From NCBI GenBank assembly GCA_031259805.1, contig JAIRKX010000049.1, positions 1 to 5,805 on the forward strand: a DNA stretch of 5,805 bases, given 5' to 3'. The notes under the pieces were generated by a model that had not been told where the DNA came from, searched no databases, and saw only the letters and a list, made by a program, of their open reading frames with translations. The translations under genes and the position numbers were made by a program. Positions 1 to 5,805 of this stretch are shown here, in pieces. The DNA comes from Prevotellaceae bacterium (GTDB taxonomy: Bacteria; Bacteroidota; Bacteroidia; Bacteroidales; UBA932). Position 1 is the first letter of the stretch, and each line of letters begins with the position of its first letter.

Positions 1-147
1 AAAATACGCGCATAGTCAACGCCACTACGCGCATAGTCGGACAAAATACGCGCATAGTCGATGCCACTACGCGCATAGTCGGACAAAATACGCGCGTAGT
101 CGATACAAATATGCGCGTAACCGGACAAAATACGCACGTATTTTTAG
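1..147. repeat. Seven-copy 21-bp tandem repeat array with alternating 42-bp dimers
   Basis: Seven direct repeats follow each other with an exact 21-base period; their cores begin at 5, 26, 47, 68, 89, 110 and 131. Copies 1-4 carry TACGCGCATAGTC. Odd copies start with AAAA and even copies 2 and 4 with CCAC, so the true higher-order unit is a 42-base pair. The core is nearly palindromic (TAYGCGCRTA); copy 5 is a perfect palindrome (TACGCGCGTA) and copy 6 reads as the reverse complement of the common core. Copies 5-7 are increasingly diverged toward the downstream gene. The array starts at the window edge and probably extends left. It is not a CRISPR array, because there are no unique spacers of normal length. 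Function is unknown; a multi-site protein-binding region or an intergenic repeat family are both possible. Confidence 0.93.
127..145. promoter_or_regulatory. Palindrome overlapping a weak promoter-like element
   Basis: The last repeat copy forms a perfect inverted repeat, AAAATACG-CA-CGTATTTT (127-144), followed by TA. Its right arm overlaps TATTTTTA (139-146), which fits the Bacteroidota -7 consensus TAnnTTTG except for the last base. A start of transcription a few bases downstream would give a leader of about 30 bases before the ATG at 186. No matching TTTG -33 element is visible. The overlap would suit an operator, but it could equally be a decayed repeat next to an A/T-rich leader. Confidence 0.25.
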
Positions 148-185
148 AAAGAAACCAGAATCAACAACTAAAAAAAATATAAACT

Positions 186-836
186 ATGTCTCGACAAAGC
201 ATCCTCAACAAACCGGACAGAGATGTCCTGGCGCAGGCGAAAATGATCAACCAACAATCGCACCTGCATGAAACAGATTGTCAAATAGAAGCACCGCGTC
301 TGACCGAATTTGACGCCGTACTGACCAACGCCGAAACCACCTACGCGGCTAACATCGACCCGGCGACCAAAAACGCCATCACGTCAGCCAACAAAAAGGT
401 CGCGTTCGGCGAGCTGAAACACTTCGAAGGAATGTACATCAACTACCTCGAAGTAAATACTAACGTGCCCGACGCCGCCCTCGACTACATGGGCCTCCGC
501 CCGCGGCACCCGCACGCACATCTACCCCTGCCCATACCCCCCGAAGCCCCTGTCATTTCGGTACTCCGGCAGCATGATGAACTTACCGTATACGCCGCGC
601 GCCCCGAACAAGACCAGCCCACCAGTGGCGTAGGACTGCCCCGCTACCACGGATTTGCCATCCGATACACCATCGACGGACACGAAGCGCAAACAGTCAA
701 CACCACCCGGCTACACCACATCCTCCACTTCGAACACGCCGACGAAGGAAAGGCCGTCACAATCACCGCCGCATGGGTAAACCCAAGACTCGAAACCGGC
801 CCCTGGTGCGACCCCTTAACAATAATCATCGGATAA
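186..836 (+). CDS. Uncharacterised 216-aa protein with C-terminal FN3/Ig-like region
   Basis: Function is unknown. The start is well fixed: an in-frame TAA lies at 180-182, just upstream of the ATG, and the leader is A-rich. There is no signal peptide or membrane segment, so a cytoplasmic location is likely. Residues 1-105 look mainly helical and include FGELKHFEGMYINYLEVN (74-91). A proline/histidine-rich linker (about 105-122, with PLPIPPEAP) leads to a beta-rich part from about 123 to 216. That part ends with GKAVTITAAWVNPRLETGPW (188-207), a pattern typical of the last strands of fibronectin-III/Ig-like folds. From memory, similar-sized Bacteroidota hypothetical proteins share this helical-linker-beta layout with a terminal W-N-R-GPW signature; this is recall, not a search result. 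Codons are strongly C-ending, with no T-ending codon after residue 157. The gene ends 43 bases before susC on the same strand, so co-transcription is possible, but nothing links it functionally to transport. Confidence 0.85.
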   Translation: MSRQSILNKPDRDVLAQAKMINQQSHLHETDCQIEAPRLTEFDAVLTNAETTYAANIDPATKNAITSANKKVAFGELKHFEGMYINYLEVNTNVPDAALDYMGLRPRHPHAHLPLPIPPEAPVISVLRQHDELTVYAARPEQDQPTSGVGLPRYHGFAIRYTIDGHEAQTVNTTRLHHILHFEHADEGKAVTITAAWVNPRLETGPWCDPLTIIIG

Positions 837-838
837 TA

Positions 839-863
839 AAACAACAAACAACAAACAACAAAC
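839..863. repeat. 7-bp microsatellite (AAACAAC, about 3.6 copies) in susC leader
   Basis: Three exact copies of AAACAAC (839-845, 846-852, 853-859) and a partial fourth (860-863) fill most of the gap between the 216-aa gene and susC. A run of seven T bases (865-871) and AAAGTAAA follow, directly before the susC ATG. No Shine-Dalgarno-like site or TAnnTTTG promoter is seen here. The tract may simply be an unstructured A-rich leader favouring translation initiation, though its copy number could vary by slippage. Confidence 0.8.
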
Positions 864-879
864 CTTTTTTTAAAGTAAA

Positions 880-3800
880 ATGAAAAAACTCAAAATTGTT
901 CTCTGCTGCCTGCAAGTCGCTTTCACCGGCGGCCTCGCGGCACAAAACCTGACCGTTCAAGGAACCGTCAGCGACCACAACGGGGCGCTCCCCGGAGTAA
1001 ACATCACCGTCAAAGGCACACAAAACGTTACCCTCTCCGACGCCAACGGACACTACTCCCTCAACGCCCCCAACGCCAACGCCACACTGGTATTCTCCTT
1101 CATCGGCTACGCCACGCAAGAAATCCCCCTCGACGGACGCGCGACCATCAACGTAACCCTCGAAGAAACCGCCACATTCATCGACGAAATAGTCGTCATC
1201 GGCTACGGCGCGGCCACACGAAAGGCCAACCTGTCTGCTTCTATCGGCATTGTGGAACGTGTGGAGACACTGAAAAACCGCCCTGTGGCGGGAGCCACCG
1301 AAATGCTGCAAGGGCAAATTCCCGGTGTAACCGTCCGGAACAATGGCGGCGACCCTTCCGCCAGCGCTTCCATTGTTATTCGCGGACAGGGCTCAAAAGC
1401 CGGCGAAAGCCCGCTATGGGTAGTCGACGGAGTGCCCGGTGCGCCAATGAGCCTCAATGATATTGAGTCTATTGTGGTGCTGAAAGACGCGGCCTCGGCG
1501 GCTATTTATGGGGCCTATTCCGGTTCGGCCGGTGTTATTCTGGTAACCACCAAACGCGCCAAAGCAGGCGCACCGTCGGTGAGCTACGAAGGCAGTTTCG
1601 GCCTTTCGCAAGCGGTGAACATGCCGCAATCGCTAACCATTGAAGAACAAAGACAAGTCAGGCAAACAGCCATTGGTAATGCAGCGCTTCCAGATGGTTG
1701 GGACGTAACGAAAAACCCCTACATCGGGCAAACACGCACCGACTGGATAGACGAAATTACCCGGTTAGCGCCTTTCCAAAGGCATAACGTGGCCATATCG
1801 TCAGGCACCGAACAGTTTGCCAACCGGCTAAACCTGCAATATACGGATAACCAAGGCACGCTGATAAGCACCTGGAACAAGAGTTTGAACTTGCGCTACG
1901 ACGCTTCGTACCAAATAAGCAAACACATCAGGGTGCGGGAAGATTTCTTCTGGAACAACTGGGAAAGCCGGGGAGCCAACACGGAAAGCGGCGAAAGCGG
2001 CGTTATCCTGTCGGCGCTGATGATGCCCCGGAATGCCGAAGCCTATTATAGCGACGGCACGTATGGCGGCACAGCGCCCAAAGACGAGGCCTACATCGCC
2101 CAATACGGAAGTAACTACGCAGATATACACGGCGATGTTGTCAATCCGCTCCGGTCACTGGCGGCGAGCAACCAGTTTGACAAACGTTCGGCGGCACATT
2201 CGTCCACTTTCCTGGAAATTATCGACCCCATTCCCGGATTGAAATTCACCAGCCGGTTTACCTATAAATTAGAAAATCGTTTCTATAAAAATTTCAACCC
2301 TACGCGTCCGGAGCCGGGAAAACCCATGTTGACCAACACGCTCAGTTATTCGGCAGCCCGCTCCACACGGTGGGAGGCAGAAAATACCCTCAACTACGAC
2401 CGCGAGTTCGGAAAGCATCAAATTGGAGCGCTTATTTCCACCACAGCCAACGAACAACGCGGAAGGAGTTTTAGCACAGAGGCTCAGGGTTTCATCAGTG
2501 AAGAAGAAATTTATCAATACCTGAACTACGCCGATACTTACATTAATCCCACAGATTCATACGACAGTCCCGACAACAATGTGTCGGTAGTTGGCCGGCT
2601 ATCCTATAGCTGGAACAACCGGTATTTCGCTACCGCATCCTACCGGCGCGACTACGCCGGTCGGTTGCCCGAAGGTAAAAAATATGGCGACTTCCCGGCC
2701 ATAACCGGCGCCTGGAAAATATCGGAAGAACCGTTTATGCCTAAAACGGAATACATGACGTTCCTAAAACTCAGGGCCAGCTGGGGTAAAATCGGGAACC
2801 TCGGTTCTATTGGTTATGCTTATGGGAATCCGACATTGGGTACAGCCAGTTCAGGCGATGTGGGCGGTCAGGTAGGAGCCAATACCCCATTGGTATCAAA
2901 TATGGTATATAACAACACTGCTTTTAACCCGTTTTTAACTTGGGAAACCTCCGAACAAATTGACTTTGGGTTAGACGCCGAATTTTTGAAAGGCCGCCTG
3001 TCGTTTTCTGCCGACTATTTCCAAAAAAGGACGTATAACCTCATCAAGCAACAAGACACCGGATGGCCCAAATATATCGGCCTGTCGGCAAAATTAATCA
3101 ACGAAGGAGAAGTGCGCAACACCGGGTTTGAATTTGTAGTGGGCTGGCAAGACAAAATCGGCGACTGGAGCTACTTTGTCAACGCCAACTTGGCCACGCT
3201 GAAAAACACTATCTACGACATAGGCCCCGCCGACCCTGGCACGGGGGAAAAACCCGTATGGAGATGGGATGACACTTTTAGAGGAACCCTGCAACCATTC
3301 CGCTCAAGGGAAGGCGACCCCATCTATTCCTACTGGTTGATAGAAACCGACGGATTATTCCAGTCCGACGCCGAAGCAGCCGCTTACGTCGATAAAGACG
3401 GAAACCCGATTCAACCCAACGCCAAAGCGGGCGACCTGAAATTTATCGACCAGGACGGCGACGGTAAAATCAATGATAACGACCGGGTATACATGGGCGC
3501 CTACTTCCCGAAAACAACCTATGCCCTTACAGGCGGTTTTACATGGAAAAAACTGTCGTTTAGCGTGATGATCCAAGGCATAGGCGGCGCAAAAGCGTTC
3601 AATGCATGGAAATATGGCACCTTAAATGAGGCAGATAAAAATTTTAACCGCGATAACCGGATTTTAAACGCATGGCCCGCGAGTAACGATATTCCACGTA
3701 TTGCTGCAACTGACCCTAATGCCAATTTCGGCACAAATTCCGACTGGTATTTGGAAGACGCCTCGTATTTAAGGATTAAAAACCTCAATATTTCGTACGA

Positions 3801-3999
3801 CTTCAGCGACCTGCTACATAAGGCGTCTTCGCGCCTGCAGGAAAGGAAGAGTGTGTTATCGGTGCATTTGAGCATTGATAATTTATATACGTTCACCAAA
3901 TATACGGGGATGGACCCCGAAGTGGGCGGCATCGGGCTCGACGGCGGACGCTATCCTGTGCCGCGCGTTATTTCGCTGGGTGTAAAACTTACCTATTAA
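880..3999 (+). CDS. SusC/RagA-family TonB-linked outer membrane transporter
   Basis: This is a complete 1039-aa SusC-type transporter, which imports oligosaccharides, peptides or other large nutrients across the outer membrane using TonB energy. A signal peptide covers about residues 1-21 (MKKLKIVLCC start, cleavage near GLAAQ). A carboxypeptidase-regulatory-like beta domain (about 24-100; VQGTVSDHNGALPGVNITVKG) leads to the family signature IDEIVVIGYG (101-110). The plug domain (about 113-228) shows LQGQIPGV (143-150), VVDGVPG (181-187), LKDAASAAIYG (201-211) and GVILVTTKR (218-226). The barrel runs to the C-terminus, with SDWYLEDASYLRIKNLNI (954-971), IDNLYTFTKYTGMDPEVGG (999-1017) and a final aromatic Tyr. 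An Asp-rich, EF-hand-like DQDGDGKINDND lies at 857-868. The length is normal for the family and no frame break is seen. susD follows after 24 bases, so the two form an operon. Codon usage changes near residue 118. The substrate cannot be predicted. Confidence 0.97.
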   Translation: MKKLKIVLCCLQVAFTGGLAAQNLTVQGTVSDHNGALPGVNITVKGTQNVTLSDANGHYSLNAPNANATLVFSFIGYATQEIPLDGRATINVTLEETATFIDEIVVIGYGAATRKANLSASIGIVERVETLKNRPVAGATEMLQGQIPGVTVRNNGGDPSASASIVIRGQGSKAGESPLWVVDGVPGAPMSLNDIESIVVLKDAASAAIYGAYSGSAGVILVTTKRAKAGAPSVSYEGSFGLSQAVNMPQSLTIEEQRQVRQTAIGNAALPDGWDVTKNPYIGQTRTDWIDEITRLAPFQRHNVAISSGTEQFANRLNLQYTDNQGTLISTWNKSLNLRYDASYQISKHIRVREDFFWNNWESRGANTESGESGVILSALMMPRNAEAYYSDGTYGGTAPKDEAYIAQYGSNYADIHGDVVNPLRSLAASNQFDKRSAAHSSTFLEIIDPIPGLKFTSRFTYKLENRFYKNFNPTRPEPGKPMLTNTLSYSAARSTRWEAENTLNYDREFGKHQIGALISTTANEQRGRSFSTEAQGFISEEEIYQYLNYADTYINPTDSYDSPDNNVSVVGRLSYSWNNRYFATASYRRDYAGRLPEGKKYGDFPAITGAWKISEEPFMPKTEYMTFLKLRASWGKIGNLGSIGYAYGNPTLGTASSGDVGGQVGANTPLVSNMVYNNTAFNPFLTWETSEQIDFGLDAEFLKGRLSFSADYFQKRTYNLIKQQDTGWPKYIGLSAKLINEGEVRNTGFEFVVGWQDKIGDWSYFVNANLATLKNTIYDIGPADPGTGEKPVWRWDDTFRGTLQPFRSREGDPIYSYWLIETDGLFQSDAEAAAYVDKDGNPIQPNAKAGDLKFIDQDGDGKINDNDRVYMGAYFPKTTYALTGGFTWKKLSFSVMIQGIGGAKAFNAWKYGTLNEADKNFNRDNRILNAWPASNDIPRIAATDPNANFGTNSDWYLEDASYLRIKNLNISYDFSDLLHKASSRLQERKSVLSVHLSIDNLYTFTKYTGMDPEVGGIGLDGGRYPVPRVISLGVKLTY

Positions 4000-4023
4000 T
4001 TAATCATTTAAAATATAAGAGAA

Positions 4024-5616
4024 ATGAAACGTTATATTATTATATTACTTGTTTTTGCGGGTGTTTTCGCCTCGTGTAGCGAATTTTTAGACGTGACTAC
4101 CGAGAAAAACCCCAACGAAGGCACCTTTTTTACTACCGATAAGGATGCTACTGACGCTATTGATGCCTGTTACAATATTTTAAACATGGAAGAAACTTTT
4201 GGTCGTGACCTTTTTTGGGAACAAACTTGCGGAGACGACATAGAATATGGAACAAACAGGGGCGACTGGCGTAAAACAATGGCTGAGTTTAGTTTCACAG
4301 GAAGGGAAAGTGGATTGGTAACAGCCTGGAATTTATTTAATGAATACCTCGCCCGGGCGAATTGGGTTGTTTACAGCCTGCTGAAAAAAGATGCACTGAC
4401 TCCGGTTGAAAAAAACCGGTTGGGCGAAGCCTACTTCATGCGCGCGTTCTGCCATTTCCACATCGCCTACCGCTATGGACGCGCCGACCAGGGGGTGCCG
4501 TTCGACCGCTACGAGGACTATTCACCGTATGAATACCAGATTCCCGAACAGCGCGCCACTGTAATGGACAACTACGCACTCATCGTAGATGATATGGAGA
4601 AAGCCGCCGATCTGCTGCCTTTCTTTGAAGACTACGGCGAAGGGGACTACGGCCGTGCACACAGAGCCGCCGCTTGGGCCTATATCGTAAAAACATACGC
4701 CTACTGGGCGCAACACGATGCATCCAAATGGGATTTAATTCCGACATTGGTCGATAAAATCGAAACGGAAGGAAAACGGACGTTATTGAGTAAGTACGCC
4801 GATGTGTTTACCATAGCCAATAACTGGACGTCTGAGTACATCTGGTCGGTCAATTCGTCCGGACATAATTACGCCGGCAGCATATTTCCCGGCATTATGC
4901 TTGAAAATAAAGCATGGGGCGCATATAACGGTTGGGGCAGTCTTAAGCCTACCAAAGGTCTTTATGACGCATTTAAAGCCAATGACATCCGGCGTGGCGT
5001 TACCCTGTTGACATTCGGCGACGAATTTGTTCTCTTCGGCGAAACACGGAAGTATTATTCTTCTTCCGACCTCGCCATCGGATTCCAGGTGGCAAAATAT
5101 ATGGAGCCTTATACACATGGCGAGATAGTAGACGGGAAAGGAGTATCTAGCGTAATATCAACCAATGGCGACCGGCCTACTACCGACTTGAATGTACCTA
5201 TCATACGCCATGCCGAAATGGTGCTGTTTAAAGCGGAGGCGTTACTTATGAAACCGTCCCCAAACCCTGCTGGCGCCGCTACAGAGTTGAACAGATTGGC
5301 CAAACGCGCCGGTCTCGGAGACAATTATTATACTACCGCCACCATGGACGATTTGAAATATGAGCGCCGTTGCGAACTGGCCGGCGAGTTCACCGACCGC
5401 TTCATGGACTTGAAACGGTGGAAGGAATGGGACAAATTGAATGCCGCTAAAAAAGGGCGGCTATATGCAGACAGGAGCGACCCCAACTCATCATGGACGG
5501 AAACAGAAATACGCCCGGCCAGAACGTTCAATCCGGCAACAGACATTGTGTTCCCCTACAATCCGGATGATGTGGTAAAAGCAAATGGGAAGCTGAAACA
5601 AAATCCAATGGATTAA
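4024..5616 (+). CDS. SusD/RagB-family outer membrane nutrient-binding lipoprotein
   Basis: This 530-aa protein is the expected partner of the upstream SusC: a surface lipoprotein that captures substrate and acts as a lid on the transporter. It begins with a lipoprotein signal peptide (MKRYIIILLVFAGVFASC) and a lipidation cysteine at residue 18. FASC has Phe instead of the usual Leu/Val/Ile at -3. SEFLDVTTEKNPNEGTFF (19-36) is a typical SusD N-terminus. The helical TPR-like scaffold includes LGEAYFMRAFCHFHIAYRYG (133-152). The C-terminal SusD/RagB domain has RHAEMVLFKAEALL (395-408), ELNRLAKRAGL (421-431) and ERRCELAGEFTDRFMDLKRW (447-466), and the protein ends in the usual region rich in Asn, Pro and Lys. 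Length is ordinary and no truncation is seen. It shares a transcript with susC; a hairpin 26 bases after its stop probably ends that transcript. The substrate is unknown: SusD sequences diverge too much in the binding site to infer it by eye. Confidence 0.97.
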   Translation: MKRYIIILLVFAGVFASCSEFLDVTTEKNPNEGTFFTTDKDATDAIDACYNILNMEETFGRDLFWEQTCGDDIEYGTNRGDWRKTMAEFSFTGRESGLVTAWNLFNEYLARANWVVYSLLKKDALTPVEKNRLGEAYFMRAFCHFHIAYRYGRADQGVPFDRYEDYSPYEYQIPEQRATVMDNYALIVDDMEKAADLLPFFEDYGEGDYGRAHRAAAWAYIVKTYAYWAQHDASKWDLIPTLVDKIETEGKRTLLSKYADVFTIANNWTSEYIWSVNSSGHNYAGSIFPGIMLENKAWGAYNGWGSLKPTKGLYDAFKANDIRRGVTLLTFGDEFVLFGETRKYYSSSDLAIGFQVAKYMEPYTHGEIVDGKGVSSVISTNGDRPTTDLNVPIIRHAEMVLFKAEALLMKPSPNPAGAATELNRLAKRAGLGDNYYTTATMDDLKYERRCELAGEFTDRFMDLKRWKEWDKLNAAKKGRLYADRSDPNSSWTETEIRPARTFNPATDIVFPYNPDDVVKANGKLKQNPMD

Positions 5617-5642
5617 TTCTTGCTTCGTTTTCACGTATTGAT

Positions 5643-5667
5643 AGCAGCCGGCATTTTACCGGCTGCT
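5643..5667 (+). terminator. Hairpin, probable terminator of the susCD operon
   Basis: AGCAGCCGG (5643-5651) and CCGGCTGCT (5659-5667) form a perfect 9-bp, GC-rich stem around the 7-base loop CATTTTA. It lies 26 bases after the susD stop and before the promoter-like element of the next gene, the right place for a terminator. The following sequence (TCGTTACGGG) lacks a real T run, so intrinsic termination may be weak, or the hairpin may mainly protect the 3' end of the mRNA. Confidence 0.65.
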
Positions 5668-5698
5668 TCGTTACGGGAAAAGCAATAGATGTTTTTCG

Positions 5699-5706
5699 TA
5701 TCTTTG
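5699..5706 (+). promoter_or_regulatory. Bacteroidota -7 promoter element (TATCTTTG)
   Basis: TATCTTTG matches the Bacteroidota primary-sigma -7 consensus TAnnTTTG at every fixed position. It lies 33 bases upstream of the ATG at 5740 and downstream of the hairpin, so the next gene could be transcribed separately from susCD. A clear TTTG -33 element at the usual distance is not visible, which lowers confidence. Confidence 0.5.
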
Positions 5707-5739
5707 CCAAACATAAACAATTCAACAAATAAATAAAAA

Positions 5740-5805
5740 ATGAAAACAACACAATTATTCGGTATCATTCTTTTGTCGCTGTGCGGCATGACAGGCGCGC
5801 AGGCG
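5740..5805 (+). CDS. Secreted protein, N-terminal fragment cut by window edge
   Basis: Only 22 codons are visible, with no stop before the window ends. They encode an apparent signal peptide: MKTTQ, a hydrophobic core LFGIILLSL, then CGMTGAQA. The final AQA would suit a signal peptidase I site. Cys15 follows SL and does not make a good lipobox, so a lipoprotein is less likely. The leader (AACAAATAAATAAAAA) is A-rich, as expected for Bacteroidota. In a SusC/SusD locus such a gene is often an extracytoplasmic hydrolase or a glycan-binding protein, but nothing in these residues shows which. The intervening hairpin and promoter-like element suggest its own transcription unit. Confidence 0.75.
   Translation, partial: MKTTQLFGIILLSLCGMTGAQA

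Noticed and set aside
1..147. Possible CRISPR array
   Set aside because: The period is 21 bases with near-identical content throughout. There are no unique spacers, no typical repeat length and no cas gene in view.
1..185. Insertion sequence end or transposon terminal repeat
   Set aside because: The repeats are direct and tandem. No transposase, paired terminal inverted repeat or target duplication is visible in the window.
837..879. Separate promoter for susC in the 43-base gap
   Set aside because: No TAnnTTTG or TTTG element is present in the gap. Any promoter would lie upstream, possibly within or before the 216-aa gene.
826..1317. 163-codon antisense open frame opposite the 5' end of susC
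   Set aside because: A run of C-ending codons gives G-starting, stop-poor codons on the other strand, which explains the open frame. The translation is low complexity (Gly/Val-rich) and lies entirely against a recognised gene.
3519..3932. 137-codon antisense open frame opposite the 3' part of susC
   Set aside because: It lies inside a well-supported susC region with conserved family motifs. It has no recognisable domain or start context of its own.
4783..5118. 111-codon antisense open frame inside susD
   Set aside because: It is a shadow of the SusD coding frame, with no recognisable motif and no promoter-like element.

Overview
The window looks like a chromosomal piece from a member of the Bacteroidota, most likely Bacteroidales. 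The main evidence is a full-length SusC-like TonB-dependent transporter followed 24 bases later by a SusD-like lipoprotein. Supporting signs are A-rich leaders without strong Shine-Dalgarno sites and a TAnnTTTG-type promoter element near the right end. Genus and species cannot be read from this sequence.

Layout, left to right, with all genes on the + strand. Bases 1-147 hold seven head-to-tail 21-base repeats, arranged as alternating pairs (a 42-base higher-order period). Each has a near-palindromic TAYGCGCRTA core, and the array probably continues beyond the left edge. Next comes a 216-residue cytoplasmic-looking protein (186-836) with a helical N-terminal half, a proline-rich linker and a C-terminal part resembling a fibronectin-III/Ig-like fold; its function is unknown. 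A 43-base gap containing 7-base tandem repeats leads into susC (880-3999) and then susD (4024-5616). A perfect 9-bp hairpin (5643-5667) follows, probably the operon terminator. A promoter-like TATCTTTG and the first 22 codons of a secreted protein (5740 onward) reach the right edge.

SusC and SusD together form an outer-membrane import complex: SusD is a surface lipoprotein lid and SusC the TonB-driven channel, usually for glycans or peptides. No hydrolase, sulfatase, peptidase or regulator is visible, so the substrate cannot be assigned. The truncated secreted gene may belong to the same locus but appears to have its own promoter.

The least ordinary part is the left fifth. The repeat array, the uncharacterised ORF and the 5' end of susC share a C-ending codon style that stops quite abruptly around base 1233, inside susC. 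The SusC/SusD pair itself is a well-known type of system. I see no convincing new defence, mobile or RNA system.
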